DNA of 64,000 bases from Kocuria palustris (GCF_016907795.1 NZ_JAFBCR010000001.1:2728001-2792000); one strand, 5' to 3'. Shown: positions 33,754 to 41,829, numbered from the stretch's first letter. Notes: a model not told the origin generated them from the sequence alone. Made by a program: numbers and translations.

Positions 33754-34223
33754 GCGCACACTTCCTTCTGCTGCCGTGTGGCGGCGTACCGAGCGACCTC
33801 GGCGACATCCTTGCTCAGGGTCAGCCGGGCTTCGTCGACTTCGTCGAGGGCGAACCAGCGTGCTTCGAGGGCATCGTCGCCAGCGTGGGGTTGCCCCGAG
33901 CGCCACCGGCAGAGCACGGCGACGAGCACGAAATGACTGACTAATGGTCTGTTCTCGTCGCGGCTGAACGCGTCAAGGCAGGTCAAGACACCGGTGGCCT
34001 CACTGATGATGCTGGTTTCTTCACTGAGTTCGCGTTCGGCGGCTTGGGCGATTGTTTCTCCGAATTCGATCTTCCCGCCCGGGAATCCCCAGAATCCTGC
34101 ATCGGGAGGGTTCGCACGTCGCGCCAAGAGGACATGGTCGTCTTTGATGAGGACAGAAATGACCGCGACCCTTGGGTGCGCGTCAAATGAGGAAGTGTCA
34201 GGAACGACAACAGCATGAGACAC
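33750..34223 (-). CDS. Nudix hydrolase 1 of the TPP-regulated pyrimidine cluster
   Basis: 157 residues with an intact Nudix box GGKIEFGETIAQAAERELSEE. First gene after the second TPP riboswitch. GTG 34223 follows GGAGG, and that Shine-Dalgarno sequence lies in a small hairpin, so translation is probably the regulated step. Close paralogue of the last gene of the operon (30209-30649), with the pair bracketing the four biosynthetic genes. NudG/MutT-like. Candidate substrates: CTP or 5-hydroxymethyl-CTP, or pyrophosphates of toxic pyrimidine/thiamine analogues (inferred). Confidence 0.88.
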   Translation of the reverse strand: MSHAVVVPDTSSFDAHPRVAVISVLIKDDHVLLARRANPPDAGFWGFPGGKIEFGETIAQAAERELSEETSIISEATGVLTCLDAFSRDENRPLVSHFVLVAVLCRWRSGQPHAGDDALEARWFALDEVDEARLTLSKDVAEVARYAATRQQKEVCA

Positions 34224-34228
34224 TGTGA

Positions 34229-34244
34229 CCTCCTAGCGTGGAGG
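34229..34244 (-). promoter_or_regulatory. Shine-Dalgarno-sequestering hairpin of the second riboswitch
   Basis: On the minus strand CCTCC - ACGCTA - GGAGG pairs the ribosome-binding site of the first Nudix gene. It lies directly between the TPP aptamer and GTG 34223, consistent with TPP repressing translation initiation. Confidence 0.75.
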
Positions 34245-34267
34245 CCAGCGAAGGAAAGAAGCCCTGC

Positions 34268-34371
34268 TAGACCAGTCCCTTCGCCGGCATGGTCCGGATC
34301 AGGTTCTAGGGTCACCACGCTGACAACGTCCAGTGGTATCTCAGCCCCTTGACGGGACACCCCTCGGTACG
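34268..34371 (-). promoter_or_regulatory. TPP riboswitch for the bacimethrin-like operon
   Basis: On the minus strand: ACCGAGGGGTGTCCCGTC, GGGGCTGAGATACCACTGG, then GACCCTAGAACCTGATCCGG and CGGCGAAGGGACTGGT, all the landmarks of the TPP aptamer, with a variable P3 insert. Controls the Nudix - thiD - glycosidase - TS-like - methyltransferase - Nudix genes. Low TPP should turn them on. Confidence 0.95.
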
Positions 34372-34579
34372 ACCCGAATCTACCAGAACGCCGTCACAGA
34401 CACACCCTGCGCGGATAGACTGCCGCCGGATACTGGTGTTGGGATCGCCTGCGCACCCATCCAGTGACGCGACTGCGCCTGATGGAGCAAGTCCCCGCCC
34501 CACGGGTGGATCCACTGGTAGGTGTCGGTACTGGACGGTAGACCGGAAGGTGTCGGTCGAGCATGAAGGAGGACTGGTC

Positions 34580-34789
34580 ATGGCGACGACGAAGGCCTTG
34601 TCACAGGCCGAGATCGACCGGCTCGAAGCGCAGGTCACTGCTGGCCAGCGGATGGCTGGCGGAGAGGAGTCCGACGCCGACCGCGCCCTGGATCGCAAGG
34701 TGCTGGCCGGTGAGATGCCCGGCGATGACGCCATCGCCATCGCCGTCCGGCTGGCGCAGATCGACGCGAAGTACGGCATCACCCGGTAG
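34580..34789 (+). CDS. VbhA-like antitoxin (copy 1)
   Basis: 69 residues, MATTKALSQAEIDRLEAQV onward, with the region QRMAGGEESDADRALDRKVL in the style of VbhA antitoxins, whose inhibitory helix blocks the ATP site of Fic toxins. AAGGAGG sits 8 bases before ATG 34580. It precedes a broken Fic gene by 39 bases and is a paralogue of the antitoxin at 40238-40441; the upstream regions are also similar. Confidence 0.75.
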   Translation: MATTKALSQAEIDRLEAQVTAGQRMAGGEESDADRALDRKVLAGEMPGDDAIAIAVRLAQIDAKYGITR

Positions 34790-34828
34790 CACGCCGCAGG
34801 CCAGGGTCGCGGGTGGGGGTGGACGGTG

Positions 34829-35612
34829 ATGCCGGATCATTGCACAGATCCCGGCACCGAGGTGCTCGTCAACATCCCCGGCTACACCGATCCGGCAGCG
34901 TGGAAGGAAGCCGAGACCGCCGTCACCGGCCTTCGTGCCCGCGAGCTGGCCCGCACCCCGATCATCGGCGACTTTGACCTGCCACCTTTGCAGGCTATCC
35001 ACGCCGCCTGGTCGAGGGCTTCTACACCTGGGGCGGCCGCCTGCGGGATACGAACACCGGCCCCGGTGGGACCGGCATCGCGCACTGTCTGCCCGAGTTC
35101 ATCCCCGACGAGGCCGTCCGCGTGTTCGGTGTCCTCGCGAAGATGGATCACCTTCGCGGTCGGGACCGGGCCGGGCTCTCCGAGGGCCTGGCCTGGGCGT
35201 GGGGAGAGACGACAGCGATCCGCCCCTTCCGTGAGTGAACACGAGGAGCCAGTTCACGTTGTTCAACCAGCTCGCGGTCGAGGCCGGATGGGTCCTCGAC
35301 TGGAACCAGATCGACCCGCACGTCTTCGCCCACGCCCGCACCGTCGCGATCTACCGCGATCCCGACGGCCTCGACGCATTGCTCTACCCGGCGCTGGTTC
35401 CGGCCGCTTCCAGCCCTGAGCGTAAGGTCGCCGAGCGGATGGAACAAGTCGTGGCGAAGTTCGCCCGGCCCCGCCCTCCACGTAAGATGGATGCCCTGGA
35501 TCACGAGCTGCACGCGGCGTTGCAGCGGCGAGCATACCGCCTCGCCCCTGACCCGCCGTTCGGTCCGCCACACCAGGGGCCGGGGCTACACGACCGAGGG
35601 GTCGGGCTATGA
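34829..35612 (+). pseudogene. Fic-domain toxin, frameshifted (copy 1)
   Basis: Matches the intact copy at 40478-41260 along its length but carries at least two one-base deletions: CACGCC-GCCTGGTC (about 35008) where copy 2 has an extra C, and CGTGA-GTGAAC (about 35234) where copy 2 reads CGTGATGTGAAC, giving an early TGA. The Fic motif would read RPFRE...NTRSQF, so the catalytic His is also replaced by Arg. The toxin is inactive although its antitoxin gene is intact. Confidence 0.85.
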
Positions 35613-35686
35613 ACACTCCACGTATCGCCACCGCCGCGCGGAATGAGACCAGCGTGCGGGCGGCCCGGTCACACTGGGTCGAGGAG

Positions 35687-35714
35687 AACGGGCCCGCAAA
35701 ATGTGCGAACCCCT
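35687..35714. repeat. Decayed palindrome after Fic copy 1
   Basis: AACGGGCCCGCAAAATGTGC then GAACCCCT is an imperfect version of the first palindrome that follows Fic copy 2 (41302-41330). It indicates that the two toxin modules were duplicated together with at least one palindrome. The rest of 35613-35862 holds no recognisable gene. Confidence 0.6.
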
Positions 35715-35862
35715 CGATGCCCTCGGAGCACCGTACGAACGGAACAAAACCGCAGGAACAGTTAAACGGTCGAAGAAGCTACACGCTCAACGCCCAGCAC
35801 CACCCGAACTGGTTAGCAAACCGAGCCGTGACGGAGAGGCAGAAACATGGACGGTACGCGAT

Positions 35863-38800
35863 CTAGAGGCCGCGTGCTGGCCGGTCTCTGCGGGGAGCAC
35901 TCCGGGTGAGGTACTGCTCGTCGACGAGTTGCCGTTGGCGTTCCCCGAGTGCTGTCGCGCGGGCTTCGGTGGCGGCGCGTTTGATCTCGATGAGATCCAC
36001 TGCCTGATCCCGTGGCGGGCGACGGAGCTCGGCGGCCTCAGCCCGCGCTTCCTCTGTCGACGCCCTCCACTTGGCCGCCTGCCTCCGGGGGCTGGTGCGT
36101 AAGTATCGGTCGGGGTCACGGCGGACGTTGTCCGCCCCGTGGAGCCGCGCCAGGAGTGCGAGTCGGTCGCGGCGATGACGCTCCTGCAACCCGGTACGCG
36201 CCTGCCGCGCCGCGACTACGGCCTCGTCGGCTTGCACCACTTCGGGAGCGTTCTCGGCTTGCTGGGCGGCGACACGGCCCGCCCACTCATGGAGGTCATC
36301 CGCGGGCCGCGGGAGAGTGCCCCACTCCGAGGACAGGCGACCGCGCAAGGCCTGTGTGTGCTCGTGGGCGGTGTCGTGCTCGCGTTGCGCACGCCGCTTG
36401 CCGAACCATCCCGCCGTTGCCAGTCGTCCGGCCGCCTGGGCTTCCTCGGCCAAGGCGGCGAGGTAGTCCCGGCCTTCGGCTTCGGCGCGTGTCTCCAGGG
36501 GCGCGAAGGTCTCGGCCCGCATCGTCGCGGCGTGCTCCTCCGCGGCAGTGAGGGCGGTGGTGCTCTCGTCCGTCTCCTCCCGATGCCGGGCCGATAGCGC
36601 GTCGAGCTGTTCGCCGACGTTCTCCCACCAGGTGGCCCGCTGCTTCGCCTTCTCGATCAGATCGTCGAGGCATGCCAGCTCTTCTGTGACCATCGCGACG
36701 GGACCGTCCTTGACCAACCCTTGGATGGCTTCGTGGGCGCGGGTGGTGGCGTCGGTCAGTCCGCGGTCGGCGCGGTCGCGGCCCATCGCCTCGACGAACT
36801 GCGCTCTCGCATTCGTGAGGTCCGCAGCGATGACGTGGAGCTCGTTACGGCCGCTGCCGCGGGTCAGTCCGACGTAGACGGCTGCCGCGTCGAGGGCGTC
36901 GGAGAGCACCGTGTGCGCCGTGTTCACGGTGGCACCCTGGACGCCGTAGGCGGTGGAAGCGTAGGCCAGGTGCACGTGCTCGGCCACATAGTCGGCCGGG
37001 AGCGCGACCGTGAGGTTGTGCCTCCGGTTGGTGCCGGTCTCGATGGCATGAACGGTGCCGTCCTCGCCGATGCGTTGGACGGTGAAGGTCTGCCGGTTCG
37101 CTACCCGCAGCTCGGCATCGTTCTGCCGCGCCTGCACCAGGTCACCCGCCCCGATGGGCAGACCAGCAGAGTCGGTCACGGTGCGCCCGTCATCGACTTC
37201 GCCCTGTTCGACGCGGAGGGTGCGGGTGCGCTCGTTCAACTCGGCGGCTTCGTCGTTGGTCGCCACGGTCACCGCATCCTCGGGGACCGTGTGCTCGGCG
37301 ATGTGCTCACGCATGGCGTCGTCGTCGGCATGCAACCGGACCAGGCCCATTGCGTGCAACTGGTCGAAGATCGCCGCAGGGTTCTTCCCCTCCCGCATGC
37401 GCAACGTCAGCGCCGCATACTGCTCGTCGTCGAATCGGTGCAGCTCGGACATGTCCACGGTTGCCCCGCGAATGTGGGCGGCCATGTCGAGCACACCGCC
37501 GCGCCCGACCGCGGGGAGTTGGGCGCGGTCGCCGACCAGCGCCACCGAGGCCCTCGCTTCGCGGATCACGGTGAGAAGGGCGAGGGCGGTGTCCTGGTCG
37601 AGCATCCCGGCCTCGTCCACGATCACCCGCTCACCCCGCACCAACCGCGCCTCACGCGGCGGACCCGTGTAGACGCGGCCCGTGGTGGGGTCCGTGTCGC
37701 CGCGCTTGAGGCGGGTCCAGACGCCGTCGTCGTTCCACCGGAACCCGTGCGCGTACACGAGCGCGGCTACACTGTCGGCGGGTACTTTGAGGGTTTCTGC
37801 GGCGACTTGGGCGGCCTTCTTCGTCGGGGTGACCACCCGCGCCGACCGGCCCGCGTGGTCGAGGGCTTCGATGGCGGTGGCGAGCATGGTGGTCTTCCCC
37901 GACCCTGCCGCTCCCTCGACCACCACGAGCGGGTCACGGGAGGCGACCGAGGCAGCGGCGTCGGTCTGTCCGGCGTCGAGGCCGTGCTCGGCGGCGAGCG
38001 TGCTGAGGTCCGGGCGGCGAGGCTCCCGGTTCGGGGCCTGTGCTTCGAGCTGGTCCCGCAACTCGCTTTCGGCCTGCACCACCCGCAGGCTGGTGAGGTG
38101 TGCAACATACTCGGGTTGCACCGCGCCGGGCGGCAGCACGGAGAAGCAATCCTTAGCTGCGAGATCGGTGGCGAGTTGCACGAACTCGCGCAACTCGTCA
38201 GGGGTGGCTTGCACGCCGTGCTCGGTGGTGATGCGAGTGGCGTGCTCGCGCAGCGTGTGCACCGTCCATGTCGATCCACCCGCCGCGCTACGGTCGAGGG
38301 CACGGTTCGCGACCTCCTGCACGCTCAGGTCATCGACGGACACCCGTGCCGGTGCCGTGGCGCGGGTGAGGGTGTCGGGGTCGTAGCCGGCCTCGACCAG
38401 CTCGGCCCGCCAGGCGTGTTCGTCGCCGAGGTCGGCGGGCTTCTTGTTCGGCCGCTCATGCGCCCACGCCCTGTGCAGCAGCCGCGCCCGCACGACCGGG
38501 CCGGACTCCTCACCGGGATGGGCGTGCTCCCACTCGGCCTCCAACTGCTTCAGGTTGCGTTCGACCTGATGCGCACGCTTGCTCATCATCGGATTGAACT
38601 GCTCCAACTCGGCAACCTCCCCGGTGACCGGGTCGAGGGTGAGCCCGTTCGCGTCCAGGGTTGCAGCCAATTGCGGGTTCGCCGCGATGACAGCAGTGCC
38701 GAGTGCACGGATCGCGCCTTGCTGCTTGAACAGGACCGCAGTATCGAGGGCACGCCACTTGCCCGCGGCGGGCACGCGGGTGCCAATCTGGAAGTGCACG

Positions 38801-39312
38801 TGCCGGTGCGGATCACCGGCACGACTGGTCTTGTGCACGACGGCGACGGTCTGCAACGACTCCGCCGGGATGATCTCCTGCTGCCCGCGCGGGCCGACAC
38901 GGGTGTAGGAGTGCTGTGCCAGCCACTGTCGGATCTCCGAGACCGCGTCCTGTTGGGCTTGGTCGAGGGCGTCGGAGACCTCCGGGTGCAGGGCGGCGGC
39001 GATCGACAGCGACTTCGGGGTGTTGACGACCATCTCCGCGAACCGCGGGGAGCCCTTCCGGACCTCGCCCGCCTCGCGCGGGATGCCCATCTGCTCCCCG
39101 GTCAGCGGATGGGTCCAGTCGACCCAGCCCGCGTACTGCTCCGGGTCCAGGCCGGTGTTCGCGATGACCTCACCGGCGGCGTTGGTGATGGTGAAGTCCG
39201 CCAGCGCCGTGCCGCCTTCGAGGTAGTAGTCATCCACGGTCGACCGGTCGGATTCGAGGTACCGGCGGGCGGCGGTGCCGGGTCCGCGGAACAGGGTCAC
39301 GCCGCCTTTCAT
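35863..39312 (-). CDS. MobF-family conjugative relaxase/helicase (TraA-like)
   Basis: A roughly 1149-residue relaxase that nicks DNA at oriT and unwinds it for transfer. The N-terminal relaxase domain (TrwC type) has the metal-binding histidine triad DPHRHVHFQIG near residue 170. A RecD-like superfamily 1 helicase follows with Walker A VVEGAAGSGKTT (about 465), VIVDEAGMLD and VALVGDRAQLPAVGRGG, and the late motif YASTAYGVQGAT. The C-terminal 250 residues are charged coiled coil. ATG 39312 or GTG 39333 may be used; AGGAAGG lies between. No coupling protein or type IV secretion genes are seen, so the element is probably mobilizable, not self-transmissible. Confidence 0.92.
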   Translation of the reverse strand: MKGGVTLFRGPGTAARRYLESDRSTVDDYYLEGGTALADFTITNAAGEVIANTGLDPEQYAGWVDWTHPLTGEQMGIPREAGEVRKGSPRFAEMVVNTPKSLSIAAALHPEVSDALDQAQQDAVSEIRQWLAQHSYTRVGPRGQQEIIPAESLQTVAVVHKTSRAGDPHRHVHFQIGTRVPAAGKWRALDTAVLFKQQGAIRALGTAVIAANPQLAATLDANGLTLDPVTGEVAELEQFNPMMSKRAHQVERNLKQLEAEWEHAHPGEESGPVVRARLLHRAWAHERPNKKPADLGDEHAWRAELVEAGYDPDTLTRATAPARVSVDDLSVQEVANRALDRSAAGGSTWTVHTLREHATRITTEHGVQATPDELREFVQLATDLAAKDCFSVLPPGAVQPEYVAHLTSLRVVQAESELRDQLEAQAPNREPRRPDLSTLAAEHGLDAGQTDAAASVASRDPLVVVEGAAGSGKTTMLATAIEALDHAGRSARVVTPTKKAAQVAAETLKVPADSVAALVYAHGFRWNDDGVWTRLKRGDTDPTTGRVYTGPPREARLVRGERVIVDEAGMLDQDTALALLTVIREARASVALVGDRAQLPAVGRGGVLDMAAHIRGATVDMSELHRFDDEQYAALTLRMREGKNPAAIFDQLHAMGLVRLHADDDAMREHIAEHTVPEDAVTVATNDEAAELNERTRTLRVEQGEVDDGRTVTDSAGLPIGAGDLVQARQNDAELRVANRQTFTVQRIGEDGTVHAIETGTNRRHNLTVALPADYVAEHVHLAYASTAYGVQGATVNTAHTVLSDALDAAAVYVGLTRGSGRNELHVIAADLTNARAQFVEAMGRDRADRGLTDATTRAHEAIQGLVKDGPVAMVTEELACLDDLIEKAKQRATWWENVGEQLDALSARHREETDESTTALTAAEEHAATMRAETFAPLETRAEAEGRDYLAALAEEAQAAGRLATAGWFGKRRAQREHDTAHEHTQALRGRLSSEWGTLPRPADDLHEWAGRVAAQQAENAPEVVQADEAVVAARQARTGLQERHRRDRLALLARLHGADNVRRDPDRYLRTSPRRQAAKWRASTEEARAEAAELRRPPRDQAVDLIEIKRAATEARATALGERQRQLVDEQYLTRSAPRRDRPARGL

Positions 39313-39323
39313 GCCGGTCACCG

Positions 39324-39353
39324 CCTTCCTCACGAGTCGCTTCGTGAGGAAGG
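39324..39353. other. Perfect inverted repeat at the relaxase start, candidate oriT or leader hairpin
   Basis: CCTTCCTCACGA (39324-39335) and TCGTGAGGAAGG (39342-39353) form a 12-bp perfect stem with a six-base loop. It covers the relaxase ribosome-binding site. Relaxase genes often lie beside their oriT, which typically includes such repeats, but a translational control hairpin is equally possible. Confidence 0.5.
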
Positions 39354-39443
39354 TGCGCGGGTACTACCGCAGGTAACATGCGTCCATTCGTCTTGACAGC
39401 AGGAGAGACCGGGTCAGCGCGGAGAAGCGCGTCAGGGGTGCGG

Positions 39444-39806
39444 TTAGCGGCGTCGCTTGTGCTGGTCGCGGAGGTCGCGCCAGTCGTGGATGGGTCCGGT
39501 GATCGTGTCGAGCTGCTGGGTATCGGGATTCCAGCGGATCGCGGTTCCCGGGGCGAGGGTCTGCTCGAGGACGCGGGTGATGTGGACCAGGAGTCGCCAG
39601 TCGACATCCCCGCGGCTTTGGAGATGATGGCGCCACTCGGTCGGCTGTGTGACGATCATCGGTCGGCGTAGCCAGCGGGTCTGGATCGTCACAATCTGGA
39701 TCTTCCCGGGGCGGCAGGTCGAATCGCACATATGGCAGAACCAGCCGTAGGGCGCCCGGATCGCCCACGGCAGCGGGTCGGTGCCGGTGGCGTCTCGGAG
39801 AAGCAC
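39444..39806 (-). CDS. Hypothetical protein upstream of the relaxase
   Basis: 120 codons starting MLLRDATGTDPLPWAIRAP. A CHMCDSTC motif near residue 25 could bind metal, and the C-terminus is rich in basic residues (DLRDQHKRRR). It lies on the relaxase strand, 110 bases before it and 15 after the DUF5710 gene, so probably part of the mobilization operon. No family recognised. Confidence 0.6.
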   Translation of the reverse strand: MLLRDATGTDPLPWAIRAPYGWFCHMCDSTCRPGKIQIVTIQTRWLRRPMIVTQPTEWRHHLQSRGDVDWRLLVHITRVLEQTLAPGTAIRWNPDTQQLDTITGPIHDWRDLRDQHKRRR

Positions 39807-39821
39807 GGCGGGGTCGTCTGG

Positions 39822-40010
39822 TCATGATGGGTCGGGCTCTACGCGCGCCGGTCGAACGGGTGGCGGCAGGTTAGGAAGCCACCGGTCGAGTGCGCGGATT
39901 CCGGGCCGGGGCGCATACCAGCGGCGAGCCTGCGGGTCCCAGCGGGCACCGGCGGCCTTGGCCTGGTCCTTCTCACGGTAGGCGACGTCGAGCCAGATGC
40001 GCTGCACCAT
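39822..40010 (-). CDS. DUF5710-like small protein
   Basis: 62 residues. The motif RIWLDVAYREKDQAKAAGAR followed by WDPQARRWYAP is the recognisable core of DUF5710, a short domain often found next to or within mobilization and DNA-processing proteins of plasmids. It is the first gene of the presumed relaxase operon and is divergent from the second antitoxin gene; the 227 bases between hold their promoters. Confidence 0.75.
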   Translation of the reverse strand: MVQRIWLDVAYREKDQAKAAGARWDPQARRWYAPRPGIRALDRWLPNLPPPVRPARVEPDPS

Positions 40011-40237
40011 CGCTGCCCCCTACTCCGCCTCGTCGCTGTGCCTGATACCTCCACCGTACGTTGAGCACGAGGTCACGACGACCCTGTCGCCACGGCCTGC
40101 TCGATGTCCGGGATGCCGTGCGTACCTATCAGGGAGACAACCGCCTCAGGCCGGACGCTCAACTGCGGGGATTGCCGGGGTTTCACTGGGGCGGGAAGGT
40201 AGAATGGAGAGTGTCGGATGAGCATGGAGGAGGCATC

Positions 40238-40441
40238 ATGGCGACCACCCAGACGGCATCGCAGGCCTGGACTGCGCAGCAGCTCGCCGCGATTGAGGCC
40301 GGGCATCGTATGGCCGGCGAAGAGCCCACGGCTGGGGACGTGGAGGCCGCCCGCCGGGTGCTCACCGGTGAGGCCACGCCCGATCAGGTCATCGCCGAAG
40401 GGCTCGCCGAGCTGGAAGCCGAGCACGGCTTCACCCGCTGA
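40238..40441 (+). CDS. VbhA-like antitoxin (copy 2)
   Basis: 67 residues, with HRMAGEEPTAGDVEAARRVL matching the corresponding part of copy 1 (34580-34789). GGAGGAGG lies just upstream of ATG 40238. Paired with the intact Fic gene 36 bases downstream. Confidence 0.78.
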   Translation: MATTQTASQAWTAQQLAAIEAGHRMAGEEPTAGDVEAARRVLTGEATPDQVIAEGLAELEAEHGFTR

Positions 40442-40477
40442 CTGCTGGTCCTGTATGCCTGGTTGCGGGGGCCGGTG

Positions 40478-41260
40478 ATGCCGGACCATTACACGTATCC
40501 CGGCACCGACGTGCTGGTCAATCTCCCCGGCTACCACGATCCGGCGTTGTGGAAGGCCGCCGAACGGCGCGTGATCACCACGCACATGGCCGACCTCGCC
40601 CTGCACCCGGTCGACGGCGACTTCGACCTGCCGCACTTGCAGGCGATTCATGCCCGACTGGTCGAGGGCTTCTACCCCTGGGGCGGACGGTTGCGGGATA
40701 CGAACACCGGACCCGGCGGCACGGGCATCGCGCACTGCGTGCCCGAGTTCATCCCCGTTGAGACTGATCGCGTGCTTGACGCTCTGGCGAGGATGGACCA
40801 TCTCCGCGGCCGCGACCGTGCCGGGTTCTCCGAGGGCCTGGCCTGGACGTGGGGAGAGGTCACGGCGATTCATCCGTTCCGTGATGTGAACACGAGAAGC
40901 CAGTTCGTGTTCTTCAACCAGCTCGCGGAGTCAGCGGGCTGGCTCATCGACTGGAACCAGATCGACCCGCACGTCTTTGCCCACGCCCGCACGCGCGCCA
41001 TCGACATCAGCGAGGATGGTATCGAGGCGCTTCTGCACCCGGCGCTGGTACCTGCTCGCGGGATCGACGGGCAAGAGGTCCGGGCGCGGATGCTGCGCTC
41101 GGCGACGGAGTTCACGCGTCCCAGGGTGGCGAGGGAACGTAACGTGCTCGACCGGGAGCTGCGCGCCGCGTTGCAGCGGCGGGCGAATCGCCTCGACCCC
41201 GACCCTCCGTTCAACCCTCCGCGCGACCACGGGCCAGAGGACCGGGGGCTCGGGCTATGA
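40478..41260 (+). CDS. Fic-domain toxin, intact reading frame (copy 2)
   Basis: 260 residues of the Fic/DOC fold, enzymes that usually AMPylate target proteins and stop growth. The N-terminal segment DFDLPHLQAIHARLVEGFYPW and the flap-like FSEGLAWTWGEVTAIHPF lead to the active site HPFRDVNTRSQF. Compared with HxFx[DE]GNGRxxR, both glycines are replaced (V, T) and the last arginine is Phe, so activity may be altered or lost; His, Asn and the first Arg remain. ATG 40478 chosen. Confidence 0.85.
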   Translation: MPDHYTYPGTDVLVNLPGYHDPALWKAAERRVITTHMADLALHPVDGDFDLPHLQAIHARLVEGFYPWGGRLRDTNTGPGGTGIAHCVPEFIPVETDRVLDALARMDHLRGRDRAGFSEGLAWTWGEVTAIHPFRDVNTRSQFVFFNQLAESAGWLIDWNQIDPHVFAHARTRAIDISEDGIEALLHPALVPARGIDGQEVRARMLRSATEFTRPRVARERNVLDRELRAALQRRANRLDPDPPFNPPRDHGPEDRGLGL

Positions 41261-41301
41261 GACAGCGGAGAGCCGATGGAGTGCTCCGTAACGGGGCCGG
41301 G

Positions 41302-41829
41302 AACGGGTCCGCAAAATGTGCGGACCCGTTGAGCATCCGCGCGACGGGCAGTCAGGGGGCAGAAGCCCTGGTGGCGCGGTGCGGGAAAATTTCGCACACC
41401 GTTGACGACATCCGGTGGCAGTCTCGCGGGCCGCAGTGGGGCCGATCACGGTGGTGCCGAATCGGCACGACCGTGCCATCAGCCACGGCGGGGCAACGGG
41501 GCCGGAAAATTTCCGGGACCGTTCCGCGGCCGTCGCGGTCCCGCAAAATTTGCAGGACCATGCACCCGGCCACGGGGGTGGAAAATTTTCACCCCCGTGG
41601 GCGGTCGACGGTGGTGCCACGCTGGCACCACCGTGAAGAGCCAAGGTGAGGCGACGGTGACTGCAACGTGCAGGCACCGTGGAACCCTGACGGTCCCGGG
41701 ATGGCGGTGGTGGCAATTTGCTACCACCGTGCTGCCCTGCCTGATCGGGTGATGGCGGTGGTGCAAAATTTTCACCACCGCGAGGCCTGAGGTGTGGCGG
41801 CTACGGGGGTGCCGAATCGGCACCCCCGT
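41302..41829. repeat. Array of eleven AT-centred palindromes with covarying arms
   Basis: Eleven inverted repeats of 23-31 bases lie at 41302, 41377, 41447, 41495, 41537, 41570, 41608, 41654, 41705, 41755 and 41803, spaced 33-75 bases. Centres are mostly AAAATTT or GAATC; arms are variants of CGGTGG/CCACCG. Arms differ from unit to unit, but each left arm matches its own right arm, e.g. 41570-41600 (15 pairs) and 41803-41829 (13 perfect pairs). No gene is seen in 41261-41955. Confidence 0.9.

Noticed and set aside
30209-34371. Ordinary thiamine biosynthesis operon
   Set aside because: Only thiD belongs to it; thiC, thiE, thiG, thiS and thiM are missing, while CMP-modifying enzymes are present. 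Thiaminase was looked for and not seen.
35609-35866. Small plus-strand gene between Fic copy 1 and the relaxase
   Set aside because: It overlaps the decayed palindrome and lacks codon bias, ribosome site and similarity.
36721-39396. 891-codon plus-strand open frame
   Set aside because: Lies opposite the MobF relaxase, whose motifs are clear; the shadow has no domains.
41302-41829. CRISPR array
   Set aside because: Units are different palindromes with paired arm changes, not identical direct repeats with unique spacers, and no cas genes are near.
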